From NCBI RefSeq assembly GCF_027580225.2, contig NC_073348.2, forward strand, positions 40,242,501-40,306,500: a DNA stretch of 64,000 nt, written 5' to 3'. Below are positions 37,112-50,830 of this stretch, piece by piece. A program made the translations under genes and the position numbers. The number at the start of each line of letters is the position of its first letter. The first letter of the stretch is position 1. The DNA comes from Misgurnus anguillicaudatus (taxonomy: Eukaryota; Chordata; Actinopteri; Cypriniformes; Cobitidae). The notes below the pieces were generated by a model. The model saw only the letters and a list, made by a program, of their open reading frames with translations, was not told where the DNA came from and did not search any database.

Positions 37112-38044
37112 CTGTTGTTTCAACCGTTCATTCAAACGAATCTGTTCAAAGGAGTCAGTTCTTGAATCGGACGCGCTGTGATTTCTATTCCAGGCTGAGC
37201 TGCGCAAAACTGTAAACAAAGTCTTACTGTAACAACACAAAAAACATTTCCTCTGTGGATATGATTTGGTCTTTCGACCTTTCGCCATTGAGTCAGTTTT
37301 GTTTTGAGTAATAAAAGCAGGGAGACAGAAAGCGTCTCTCTGTCACGCAAACAAAACTCATCATCACTCATTAATCACATGAAATGAGCCTAATCTTTGC
37401 ACGGACAGTGCACCGCGAGACATAAGCCTGTCGCGCTGTTGTACTGGCTGCTTAATTCGCGCGACCCCGCCATCGTTTACTAAAGCTGTTTGTGAACAAG
37501 GCATTGCTGCACACACACAAGACGGGAGCGATCTGCTTAGTTGCAGCAAGAGGCAGCGTCAGGAGTTCTACAACAGCGCTTAGGTGCCCGCAGATGCGCC
37601 TGCCTATTAATCGGCCGAATTTTGCAGCAAAATTGGCCAAAGCCGATTTTTTTAAATATGCCAAAAATCGGCCAATTAATCGGCCGGCCGATAAATCGGT
37701 CGACCTCTAATATGCAGTGCCCAAAAATAATCTCCTGCCATTGAATGTTACTAAGGGGACTATTTTTAGCTGCCGTGTAATTTCATTGTGCCTCCTGCAG
37801 CCATGTTACGGCAGCAAAGTCCTTGATTATTACGCCAGAATGAGAGTACAGTTCCTTTGGGTATTTTTTAGCGTGATGCTAATGGTCTAATCAGGTTGAA
37901 TGGATTGTGCTAAGCTATGCTAAAAGTGGTAGCGCCAGACCCGGAGATCAGCTGAATGGATTCCAAAAATGTAAAAATCAAATGTTTAACTCTAGGGGAG
38001 CTGGAAAATTAACATATTTTTTAAAAAGGGGAGTTTCCCTTTAA

Positions 38045-39605
38045 AGCTCAGAACGACAGGTAACCCTTTCAGCTGTTTGTTTATAATGTCAGAACTCAAT
38101 AGATATACAGCAATAGCTGTTTCTCAATATTACTGTTTCTGGGTCACTAAGTGTAGTTTTAAGAGTAGTTCAGGCAAGAATATTTATGTATAATATTTAA
38201 ATGTGTGATCGATTAGTAAAGATAGCGCCTATTCAAAAATTTGCTTAGAAAAAAATTGGACGTGTGAATTCCAGCGGGTGTCAGTGTTTGCATTGAAAAT
38301 TCAGTTAAAAATCTCCTAAAAAGTGCCTTCAGGTCAAATTTAGCTCTCATAATAAAACCAATTCTTGACATGCATTGTAAAATCAAATTGTGTGTTTATT
38401 TTTATCTAAATTGTGTATCTGCACCTTGCAAAGTTCGTGGATTCGACCCCAGTGAACACACATACTGCTAAAACAAATGTATAGCTTGAATGCACTGCAA
38501 GTCGCTTTGGAGAAAATATCCAGTTTCACTCATCAATATGACACCATACAGAAGTAAAAATTGGTGCTAATACTGTTGCACGTTATAGAAAGAAGTGACT
38601 TGTTGATTCATGCATGGCAAACACCCCCAGAATAATCCACAGTGGCCTAATCCACATTATCACTTCACACAGCAACATGAATATACATCGTTTTAAAGAA
38701 AGGCACTTGTTTCAGTTTAATCTCCATTTCCCATGTCACATTTCGACTAGAAGCCTGCAAACACTCAGCTCTTCTCGAGTGTCCATTCGGCACACGTAAT
38801 TACCCATAATCACTTGTACATCCTGAGGAGGATTTGCTCCAGTGAAAGGCTTTGAGAGGCAGGGACGAACGCAGGCCTCTTCTCTGCTTTAAGTGGCAAA
38901 ATCAAAGAGAAAGGGAAAAAAATCAATGTGGTCAACAGCTCGATGGAGCGAAGACAGGCAAGACAGACTCTTCTTCTCTAACAGCACTTTCACTCCTCCA
39001 TATGCTTAACAATGCTACACTTTCCCTTTAATGTTGGTCTTTTATCCACAATTCATTCTTTCATATTTTCTCACGTCCACTAACCCGGTCTTCACTTCTG
39101 ATCCTGATAGAAATCTTACGGCTGTGAGCGACTGCTGCCCAAAAACTATTTTAGAATATCTTTGATTATTACAGATAAATAATCACACACTGCTCAGTGA
39201 AAGCATGTTATTGTTGTAGCAATAATTACACATTATTTATTATTATTATTATTATATGTGACTGTGAAGTCTCTAAATTTGGCCCATCAATTTGTAAGAT
39301 CTACGTCAGGTTCCCTGTAATTAATGAAAACAACAGCCAATCTAAACATTAATTCATCAGGAGTCAATGACGATTTATTTCTGCTGGCAACATATTTTTA
39401 TATGGGTCAGAAGATTATTTTTAATTAATTGATGTTTTACAATAAACTTTTTGTGGAGTTTCATTTAAATATAGCAATTTAGAATTATAAACATATGATA
39501 CTAAAAATATTTAAACTTCCTATTTGAAACTGTCAATTAAGTATTTCATGCTATATAATTGTGTGTTATTTTGGCTGGAAAATGATACAATGCAAAACTT
39601 TACAC
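38045..39605. other. Mostly unique DNA with a SINE fragment
   Basis: 38408-38520 is the 3' part of a tRNA-derived SINE: B-box-like GTGGATTCGACCCC, then GTATAGCTTGAATGCACTGC and AAGTCGCTTTGGA. I see nothing else of note. Confidence 0.6.
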
Positions 39606-39644
39606 TTCAAAAAATAATTTAAGAAAAAAATTCTTAGTATTTTT

Positions 39645-40091
39645 TAGGGATGCACCGATAGGATTTTTTTGGGCCGATACCGATTTAAACAGACAACTTC
39701 TGGCCGATGCCGATACCGATATTAAACACTTGTATACAATACTATACAGCTGGTCTATTAGCTAGTTTATTTCTGCATCAAATTATTTTTACTGAACATG
39801 GATTGGATCTAATTAACATTCAACTGACCAACATTATAAGAGAGGCACAAATTAAGCTAAAACAAATATAATAAGACAGCATGACAACCTTCAAAGGTGG
39901 TTTTAGCTATTCAGCATTTATTTTATGAAGAACATTAACTCATTTTTTACATATAATGGATTTCTTTATGCAGTTAATTAATAAACAATCGGTATCGGCC
40001 TTTCTCGTGCTATTGCCGATATGCAGATGGTTTTAAATTCATCAAATATCGGCCGATTAATATCGGCGGCCGATACATCGGTGCATCACTA
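39645..40091. mobile_element. 447-bp hAT element with exact target duplication
   Basis: The inverted ends are TAGGGATGCACCGAT and ATCGGTGCATCACTA, with inner GGCCGATACCGAT motifs. The exact 8-bp duplication GTATTTTT flanks it (39637-39644 and 40092-40099). Confidence 0.95.
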
Positions 40092-40206
40092 GTATTTTTG
40101 CTTAATTTCAGTAAATATCAAAAAATTCTTAAATAAAGATGCTTTTTCTTGATGAGCAAAACGAACCAAGACAATAAGTCTAATTTTTAGACCAAAAATA
40201 TCAAAT

Positions 40207-40237
40207 TTAAAGTCGCAATGAAATCGAAATGAAAAGC

Positions 40238-40269
<32 letters not shown>

Positions 40270-40606
40270 TATTGTGGTATTATTAACAAATGACTTGTCT
40301 GTGAGCTTCATTATTTTTTAAAAAAAATTGTGTGTGCTCATAATCTTTAATCAAAAATGCAAAACCCCCCCTCCTCAAAACGATCTCTCTTCACTTCCGG
40401 TCATATAGTATGGCAGGTGGGCGGGGTCCGGGAGAAGATGGCAGCGATTAGCAATTAGCAACACGACCCAACTTCAAACGATCCAATCAGATGGACAAAT
40501 TTAAATCCAGCCATGCCTTATTTCATTTTAGAAGCCGTTTCATTCGGCTATACATCACCACGAGGAAAATAAGGCAATCGCTACTTCCGTTTCATGGCGA
40601 CTTTAA
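40207..40606. mobile_element. TTAA-flanked MITE
   Basis: TTAA occurs at 40207-40210 and 40603-40606. The inverted tips are AGTCGCAATGAAA and TTTCATGGCGACT. A (TA)n tract lies at 40237-40260. Confidence 0.88.
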
Positions 40607-40710
40607 GTGATTTTGTGCATAAAACAAGCAAAAAAATCTGCCAATGGGGTAAGCTAATTTTGTTTTATTCTTGAATTTTTCTTGAATTTAGTGTTTAAGA
40701 AAAATTTTCA

Positions 40711-42627
40711 AGATCTTTTGGAAAAAAGCAATGGTTAATTAATCTAAAGATCCACTGAACAAAGTATGAAACAACCCAGCCACCTATATAAAAATGCAAC
40801 AAGTGTTATGAAGGGGCGCCCACTGGAGGGCATTATTGTTGAACTGGAGGCTACTCCAGGTTTTTTTTTTTTTAAAGACTAAGCATGGTCTGAATTATGC
40901 ATTCATGCTAAAGACCTTATGGGTCACCCTACGGTGAAAAGTACCCAGGACGGTTATTTCTGCAGGCTTATCGCCTCTGGTAGATTAACAAACCTTTAAT
41001 CCTGAATTAAAATTTTATCTATCCAAGCTTAACAGATGAAGAGTCATCTACAAATAAGCTGTTCGTAGTTGTTTTCTCTGCAAAGTGTGAATACTGAACT
41101 CTCTAAATGTCCAACCAATGGCAAATGTGGAAAAGGTTTGAAAAAAACTGTTTGAAACAACAATAAAATGGTGCTGGGGATGCAGATAAAACACACTTCA
41201 ACTTCAAGCACCTGTGACCTACAAACTGATAAAACCATCCATCACGATAATAGAGATGAACAAAAACTTAAATGTAATAGTTAGAAAATCAATAACTGAA
41301 TTACGGCTATACATCTGACCAAATAGCATTTCTCAGCTGCGAAGTTTGGATCCATATAATGACAAATAGTTACCAATAACTCTACACTACAGTGGAAAGG
41401 GACGATTTTCAACCAAGTTGAAGAAAACTTTAAGCACTTTTGTACAAAGTTCATTTTTATATTCTTTATATCAAAGAATTAGTGAAATTTGTCCTCAGTC
41501 TATTGAAAATCTGGTTTCTGGGCTTTTCCCACGATGCATTTGAAAAAAAATCAAATGTGGTTTGCCTAGAAACTAAATGCCTTTGCAAACCAAAACACAT
41601 TATTGAAACAGCAGACAGAAGAACATAACGTGTCAGGTGTCCTGCATATTTTAAACTTCATCAACTACAATTTGTCCACCTTTTTCCTGCTTTTTAAAGT
41701 TTTTAACTATCTAAAAAATGCTGTTTTCAACACACAGTTTGGTCAAAAAGGGTCAAACCCAACCATTGGATTATAAATTAACCTGCTGGGATGTTTCAAC
41801 CCATGGATGGGTCAAATATAAAAAGTGTAATCTGCTATCTATATGTGAGACTTTCACTTTACTCATGCATTTCATGGGGATGCATTCCAGCATTTTATTT
41901 ATGTTCTCGGCCCCAAAATCAAAAGAGATTAAAGAGAAAAATATATAATTGGGAAAACTATTCCATCTCCAGGTTTTTGTGCTTATAGAAGTGGATATAT
42001 GATTTCAAATGAATGCCATAAATCTATTTCTCTTTGTCGGATGGCAGGTAATAAGTTGGTAGGGAATGACTGTTTGTTTGTTTTTAATAATTGAAAGTGA
42101 ACACAGCAAAATAAAAAGTCATATTGAGTTTTCATCTGCAGTTTTTAATAACCAGATTCACAAGATTCAATCATCCGTGCTGCTAAATATGATACAAATG
42201 TAAAGCAGTGATCCTCATCGAGTATGGTTTCAAAAATTCTAAGCTCCAGAAATGACAGATGCAAGTGCATGCAAGCTTTTTTAGCAAAAACCACCACTTC
42301 TACAAAAATCCACTTTAGACATAGTAAGCAGAATTACTAAAGATGCAACTAGAAACATTGCAAATAATTAAAGTCAGAATGTAAAAATTAAGAAACTGAA
42401 CCACACACTAGGGGGCGCTGTTATCCATGTGACTGCCAAGATAAGTACTTACAAGGGACACAAGTTTGAATGTGATTCACGGTGATTTTATACACCGTTA
42501 TTTTATTTTATTTTATTTGAATGAATTATATTATCAACATAACATGAATTTAACCATTTCTTAGTATTCTGTATTTCATCTTTTGCTTCAATGGCAGGAT
42601 GCTTCAAAGAACATTCACATCCTGTTA
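40711..42627. other. Unique DNA
   Basis: No supported gene or bounded repeat was seen. Confidence 0.4.
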
Positions 42628-43284
42628 GCTACATTTACATGCAACCAAATAATTTGTTTGTAATCATATTAATGGCTTAATCGGATTGAAAAGCCTTCAT
42701 GTAAACACCCTAATCAATACGATTGAGTTCGATCGGATGCAAATTTTGAACATATTGAAAGATGTGTGTAGTCCGACCTCAAACGGAGTCACGCGCTGTC
42801 CATTCTGCAGCGTTCATGACTTTCATGACATTATTATTGCCTATATATGAAAACTTCTTAAAGAACAACTTTCTCCAACTCAACTTTGACTTTGTACATT
42901 TATCCAGAGATAAAGCGTGAAATCGACAAGATATGCTGTGCACAGCAAGACCTTTTTATGAGATTTGGGCTACTGTTTAAACCGTTTCAGCGAGTTGATT
43001 TTTTTCTGCCGGTTAAAGAAGAAAGGATTTTGTTTACTAGTTATTGACATTTAGGCTGTGATGAATAGTCATTGGGATGCTTTTGGGCTCCAGCTGGTTT
43101 TGATACGCAAATCTGGCAACCCTGGATGTGCGCTTGCGCAGACGTTTGGTTTGGATTATATAGTGTGTAAACAAACATTTTAATCAGATTGCAATGTTTA
43201 GGGTGCATGTAAACGGTACTGTTGTAACCTGTAATTAAATTAAATTCAGTCGGATTAACAACATTTTGTGCATGTAAACATAGC
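42628..43284. mobile_element. Element with GCTAYRTTTACATGCA ends
   Basis: The inverted ends are GCTACATTTACATGCA at the left and TGCATGTAAACATAGC at the right. The inside carries CATGTAAACA motifs. The target duplication is not clear. Confidence 0.6.
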
Positions 43285-46133
43285 CACTGTGTAGACATCA
43301 GATCTTCTGTGCCATTTCAAAGTCAATTCCACAAATGTACATATATTTTACAATTAATACAGAAACATGTACTGTTTATTTAACATATCTTTTCTTCGTT
43401 AAAATTTTTTCTAAATCCTTTACACTTAGTTCCAGGTTAAAAGGGAAAAAAAATCAGATTTTTTCAGACTTTGGACCGCACAAATATTGAAGAAGCCTGA
43501 TCTTTACTGCCTGATGGTGTTTGTATGAGAAGGACTTGGTAGGTTCTGAAGTAAACTCTGTTTAAACAGTAGGATTATAATGAAAATCTATTTTGGGGGC
43601 TTAAAAGACGTTGGATTTAAATTAATCTCAAAATGTTTGCAAAAGAAACTCAGGAGGCAATGCTTCAGAGAGGATATATTTAAAACATGAGCGAATACAG
43701 GTTTTAATGTTACACACATTGATCCAAGAACATGATGTTTTACTTCAGCTTTTTCAGATCTGAATCAAAAGCGTTTCTGACTTGTTTTTTACCGAAATGT
43801 CAACTTCTGAGAATTGTGGGCTCCTCAGGTCATTACTGTTCAGTGCAAGCGATTCCTCGAAGACGTACGAGTGAATTTATGACCCTCTACGAAACCAAAC
43901 TTTCTGTCTCCAGACATTCTGGTGGAAGACATCAAGTTTTTAAAGTTTTTACTTTTTTTAAGAATACTTTTTTAAGAAAACTTTTTCTACCATTCACCTG
44001 TTGAAATTTATTTAATCACATCATTTTAAAACATATGGCTTAAACGGCTGCATGTGTGCGTAGTCGCAACAATGCGGGTCAAGATGGGATAACATATAGT
44101 CTTTCGTCAATGTGGACAACTTTTTTGGTTGGGGGGCATGTTTTTGGGGGCGACACTGCCTGACAAAGACGTTTTGCTGATAAGATGATTTTCATACGGC
44201 AATGTTTTTTTTTTTACTTTTTTTTAAAGTAACATGGTCAAACATTTCGGATCACAGCTGAATTTTTTTCATTATAACATGCAAAAATAGCCATGAGAAA
44301 ATAAAGCTGAACAATCATGACAGAATTTGGGTACATAGTGTGAGCATCATGACCACAGAAAAAAACTAATACACAAGAACACAATATTCAGTCTCTGAAA
44401 TATAATCCTGCTTATACTGTAAGTCCTCGTAGTCGACTCGTAAGCAGTGCCATAGAGGAACTATGCCGAACACCCTAGCAACACACAAAAACTACTCATC
44501 CCTGGATGGCTACAAAACTAGTCTTCTTGGCCACTGTCCTTACCAAAAATACTTTTCATCTAGGAGTTGGGCAAAAGAGGACTTGGAGATTTCTATTAAT
44601 TGCCATCGTTATGTATCTATCAGTACATTCGAAGGCAAGTCAGAGCTCCAACTCATAAAATCTTCTTCAGCAAATAATAAAGTCAACCCCACAGGTAAAA
44701 GTAGCCAATAATTCAGCCTTATGTTACTGTAACTCTTTCAGACAGTAATGAGAGTTCTGTTATCAGTCTGGGCTCAGTAATAGCATGGAGAGTAGTTTGT
44801 CAGCGCATATTATATATATCTGTACAGAAATACAGCACAAATTAAACTCAAATAGTCCTCTCTAGTGGGCATGCGCAAATGCTTGGACTACCGTCATCAT
44901 CACATTTAAACTAATTACAACGATGCCTGTAAATAATGTGAATATAACCCATTTGGATATCTTATAAAGCTTTAAACAAACGAACAAAATGCAGTAATGT
45001 ACACGACATCCTGAGATATACGACGTACTAAGATCACGTGACCTCTTGTGGTGAAATCGCGCGGATTTTTCAATATACAACTTTTCGCATCATCTAGCAT
45101 TTTTACCTCAAACTAAACAATTATGATGACAAATTCAACAGGCACCTCTTAAATCTTAATTGACCATTTCTTAAAACTTAGAATCTGTCAGATTACATAT
45201 GATTTCATCTACAACAAAAGGGGAAAACAGGTGCACTCGAAAATAAATTATATTTACCTCACAATTCTTCATTTGGTAATGACATAAATGTTAGCAGGAT
45301 TTTAGCCGGTATAGAGGTGTTCTGTAAGTAGATCAATCGAGTATCACATCACGTGCAGAAAATGCAAATAACAGCTTCTGTGCTGATGTCAGCTGAGCTG
45401 AAGAAGTCGCTAAATGGCGGAGTTGACGTCACACGCTCATTAGCTTGCCAATGACGTCATCGCGTCATGTTTGCTTTAGTTTTCTTTTCCTCAAAAGTAG
45501 GCAACTTCTAGAGGAAGATAATATTATCACTTAAAACGAGAATTAAATTTATATTGGATACAATTTCAATGTCTGTCAATAAGAAAGCTATTAAAACTAT
45601 TAACATTTGTGCCATATTTAATATTCTACTTTAATATGCTTGAAATCTTTTTTATGCCATCCCTCCTGTTTTTCTTCCCTTCCCTTTCATTTTTTTTAGA
45701 ATATTAATGTGATCTCTATTTAAGTTCCATGTGCTTTTATAAGATGGTTTCAAATGTATGAAATTATTGAACCACACTTTTTTTTGTTACTTATTTTTTA
45801 TTTGTTACTGTATCTTATATTTGTTATTATTGCAATAAAAAAGTTCATATAATCACCCTAGTTTACATTTGTGAAAATTAAATAGCCAGTAGTCATACTT
45901 TTATTAATAGCAGTTTCATTAGCTGATATAAAACAGTTTTGAGAAGTTCACAGCCTTTCATGTTTTAACTCCATCTAAAGCTATTTTAAGCAGCTGTGGT
46001 CTATACTTCTCTTATAATTATGAATGCAGATCTAATATTATTTGAGAGACTACATTAATACATTTTTTATACAATTGAAAATTAACTAGATGATTAAAAA
46101 GAAATGGATGGATGGATTGTGACCAATAGCACT
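43285..46133. other. Mostly unique DNA with a CRE pair
   Basis: Apart from the CRE pair at 45424-45459 I see no supported feature. The open frame at 44463-44711 has no splice or family support. Confidence 0.4.
45424..45459. promoter_or_regulatory. Twin TGACGTCA (CRE) palindromes
   Basis: Exact TGACGTCA octamers, the CREB/ATF consensus, stand at 45424-45431 and 45452-45459, with CCAAT between them and CGCGTCAT just after. Such pairs are typical of cAMP-responsive promoters or enhancers. No exon with good support begins nearby, so function is inferred. Confidence 0.4.
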
Positions 46134-46651
46134 TTAAAGAGGACATTTCACAAGACTTTTTTAAGATGTAAAATAAATCTTTGGTGTCCACAGAGTACAT
46201 ATGTGAAGTTTTAGCTCAAAATATCATATAGATAATTTATTATAAGATGTTAAAATTGACACTTTGTAGGTGTGAGCAAAAACGTGCTGTTTTAGGGTGT
46301 GTCCTTTAAAATGCAAATGAGCTGATAACATGAAAACATTGATCACCATAAAAGTGGTTTGTTGAAATTGAAACTCAATTGTGCTGTTAATTATTTCTCT
46401 CTCTCTGCACTAAATGTCAGTGCTGTGGTTGGATAGTGCAGATTAAGGGGTGGTTTCATTGTAATAAGAACCCCTTCTGACATCACAAGGGGAGCTAAAT
46501 CTTAATGATCTATTTTTCCACATGCTTGCAAAGAATGATTTACCAAAACTAAGTTACTGGGTTGAACTTTTTCACATTTTCTAGGTTGATAGAAGCACTG
46601 TGGACCCAATTATAGCACTTAAACATGAAGTCAGATTTTTATGATAATTAA
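46134..46651. mobile_element. TTAA-flanked element (AAGATGTRAAATAAATCTTT family), copy A
   Basis: It matches 54175-54645 over most of its length, for example GGTGTGAGCAAAAA, GGGTGTGTCCTTTAAAATGC and CCCCTTCTGACATCACAAGG. TTAA is present at both edges, although the right tip has diverged. Confidence 0.75.
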
Positions 46652-47892
46652 ACATACACTTTTTTATTGTCAACCATTGTGTATATTTAATCTACAGATA
46701 TATTTGTTTCTGAGTTATGAAAGTTAGCTGTACTTTCTATGGTTAAATATCTCATTCTTTTCATTTAAAGGCATTGTAATTCAGATAAGTGGGTAAAGTC
46801 TTGGTGTGGTTTAAGACAGCATTGCATTATTAATAGTGCTAGAGGTGACAAGTTGATCCTCATTATCTTCTCTAGCAGGTGGACAAACAGGGATCATTCT
46901 GAAATGGTTTAAAGACGTGTCAAAGTTACCTTTTTTTATCCTGGACTCCTTAAATACATTTAAAGGAGTAATAATTCTGACAAATGTTATGGATGTCTTG
47001 AGGAGAGCCAAATTAGCATGGCAAACCATATGACATTGCCTAAAATGAATACTCTGTTGAAAGAAGACATTATAAGTTATAGGTACATTAAATGATAACG
47101 ATGACAAAGTTTGTGCAAAAGCAATGAGTAGCATGAAATTTCAGGCTGACAGGTAATTTTGTGAATCAGCCATGAGAGGAGAATTGATGGATGTGCATCT
47201 CACTAGTGTTTTTGTTGAAGAACTGTGGGACACCTCAAGTCCTGACAGTAACTAGCCCAAATTGGCTCCAAAAAAACAGCTTGGGTTCTACCATCGGCAT
47301 TAGGGGGTCTCCAAAATGGCCATGCATCTGAGTCGGAGGTCGACAGGTCTCGTACGCTGGAGACAAGCGGTTAAATTGTGGCTGTATCATTACCGGGGTT
47401 CTTATGCATCAGATCAGAAACCTGCTAGCATGAAGAAAGAGAAAGGCCAGTTTGAGAAGAACCTGCTGTGGACCTGAGGGATGGGCCATAAGAAATGATT
47501 GTTTAACCCACACAAGCTGTTAAACCTGCACATTAATGCAGGATTCTAGTCATCAGGAGCAAATGAAAAGTTCTCAAGGTATTTTTCATAAGTTGGAAGG
47601 TTATGAGCAGGTATAAATGTTTCTCTTGAAGTAAACGCTACTGTAACTACAGCAAAACTTAATGTCATTTTGATTCGTTTTCATTGCTTCTCTTGCTTAA
47701 TAAGTTTGTAATAACATAATTATGACAGGGTAGTTATGATTATACATGGTTTTGGTAGTAAAAATACCATTTCCTTAATGGTTAAAATCACTTAAAACCT
47801 TTTATTAGGCTGCTTTTTGACCCGTTTTTTAATTGTGTTCAATAAACTCTTTTAACCTGGACAATAATTGTGTAAATGTTCAATTACTTTTT
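46652..47892. other. Unique DNA
   Basis: No supported feature was seen. Confidence 0.4.
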
Positions 47893-48955
47893 TTAACAAA
47901 AGTTGCCAGCCAGCAGCAGGATTTTTTATGATTTCACAAAAGTAAAAAAAAGTTAAAAGTTAAGATATATTCTATAAATATATAAACATGCAATATATCA
48001 AATGAAAGAACAGACCATCTACTTTTAAACAAACAAAACAAAGTTATGTCAAATATGGGTAGGTTTTTGTTAGAGATCAAATTCAGAGTGATGATCAAAA
48101 CAAACACAAAGTTTATTCTGTTTTTTAATTAGTGGATGCTTCAGTGTTTATAAGCTGTGTAATGCTGCGCTCAGAGTTCAGACCAGCCGCGGTAGAGGCG
48201 TCAAGTGCGAGTGATTTCAATGTTAAGTCAATGTGACGCGTCAACGCGTCTGGAGGTCTCGCGGAGCGAATAACTGTGGGTTTTCACCAGATGCGAGTTC
48301 AACGATTTGCGCGAGTAGATTACATACAAAGTCAATGCAAAGAAAGACATGATCAGACGCATCCTCGCTTGGGGCGATGCGAATGACACGATATGGGTGG
48401 CGTGTTTGCCATGAAAACACGTGCTATTCGCCTCAAACGCGTCTTCACCTAAGTTGAAAATATTCGCACGGCACGAAGTTAAATCCGGCAAGTAATCTAG
48501 AGCGAGCAACGCAATGCGATTGCAAGCTTTGCATTTGGTGTAAACCCACAGTAAGCCGTTTAGCGCGGGGCTGTAGACGCGGACGCGGTTCCGCCTCATT
48601 GGCGTGTCTATGACGTTGCTGAGTTGAAAAATGTTAACTTTGACGGAAAGACGCGCCGCGTTAACCAATCAGGAGTTTGCTCTAGTAGTGACGTGATTAC
48701 ATGATGCGAGCAGAGTTGCAGAATGACGCGAATTTCCACGTGAATCTCTTGATGATTAGAATTTCATGCATGGCTTTCACGAGTAAATTCAAAATGTTCA
48801 AGCAACAAACTAGACATGGTAGACGGGAATTTGACGCCTCAAACGCGGCTGGTGTGAACCCACGGTAAGAGCGCCAACTAGCGGATAGTAGCAGAAATAT
48901 GGATTGCCGTAAAAACTTGTCATTGCAGGGAAGCAGTTTTTCTTAATTGAGTTAA
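47893..48955. mobile_element. TTAA-flanked element (CAATATATCAAAT family), copy 3
   Basis: TTAA occurs at 47893-47896 and 48952-48955. It shares TTCTATAAATATATAAACAT and the GATGATCAAAACA block with copies 1 and 2. It is split by the insertion at 48163-48865. Confidence 0.78.
48163..48865. mobile_element. Harbinger-like non-autonomous element with TAA duplication
   Basis: The inner ends pair: CAGACCAGCCGCGGTAGAGG at the left with the complement of TTTGACGCCTCAAACGCGGC at the right. TAA flanks both sides (48160-48162 and 48866-48868), the TWA target typical of PIF/Harbinger. The 146-codon minus-strand open frame inside is not transposase-like. Confidence 0.8.
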
Positions 48956-49332
48956 AGGTGCTCTAAGTGAATTCACACGTTTTAGCCCATAAAACAATTT
49001 TAGTTTCATACAGTAAACATCTCTTCACTATCTGCTAGCTGCCTGTTCTCTGAATACACTGTGAAAAACGCGGTCTCTGTAGACAGCCCAGGCTTTCGCA
49101 AACTGCAATAAAAACAAAGTGGTCAAACCTACCACAACGAAACATAACAAAGTGTTCCAGCCAATAGACAACAAGAAAAATTTGGGAGTGGGGGTTGGGC
49201 GCGTTCATGACTCTTTCAGAAAGCAAGGAAGGGAGGGGGAGGGGAGGAGTTAGCTACGCTCCGTTTTGTTTGACAACACTTCGAACGTCAACAGGAAGTG
49301 ATGTCACACAGATTCGCTTAGAGCGCCTTTAA
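48952..49332. mobile_element. TTAA-flanked MITE abutting the previous element
   Basis: TTAA occurs at 48952-48955 and 49329-49332. The tips are AGGTGCTCTAAGTGAATTC and, inverted, AGGCGCTCTAAGCGAATCT. It shares its left TTAA with the right end of the element before it. Confidence 0.85.

Positions 49333-50830
<1,498 letters not shown>

Larger units (their letters stand above)
34844..37709. mobile_element. hAT element with exact target duplication, second level
   Basis: The inverted ends are TAGAGGTCGACCGAT and ATCGGTCGACCTCTA, with inward GGCCGAT repeats. The exact 8-bp duplication ATATGCAG flanks it (34836-34843 and 37710-37717). About 2 kb of its length is a further insertion. Confidence 0.93.
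34452..38044. mobile_element. TTAA foldback element, outermost of a four-level nest
   Basis: TTAA occurs at 34452-34455 and 38041-38044. The inverted tips are AGGGACATTCCACTTTTT and AGGGAAACTCCCCTTTTT. The arms pair over about 270-390 bp (for example GCTGATCTCCGGGTTTGGCG with 37940-37960, and ATGGCTGCAGGAGG with 37792-37806). The rest is inserted material. Confidence 0.85.
39606..40710. mobile_element. Older element with two insertions
   Basis: Removing the hAT at 39645-40091 and the TTAA element at 40207-40606 rejoins one sequence, with CAAATTTAAGTGATTTTGTG across the second site. Both ends carry TTAAGAAAAA-type motifs in inverse orientation. The exact ends are approximate. Confidence 0.6.

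Noticed and set aside
44463..44711. 82-codon open frame as a gene
   Set aside because: No splice context or family resemblance; length is within chance.
48228..48668. 146-codon minus-strand open frame
   Set aside because: It lies wholly inside a Harbinger-like non-autonomous element and shows no transposase motif.
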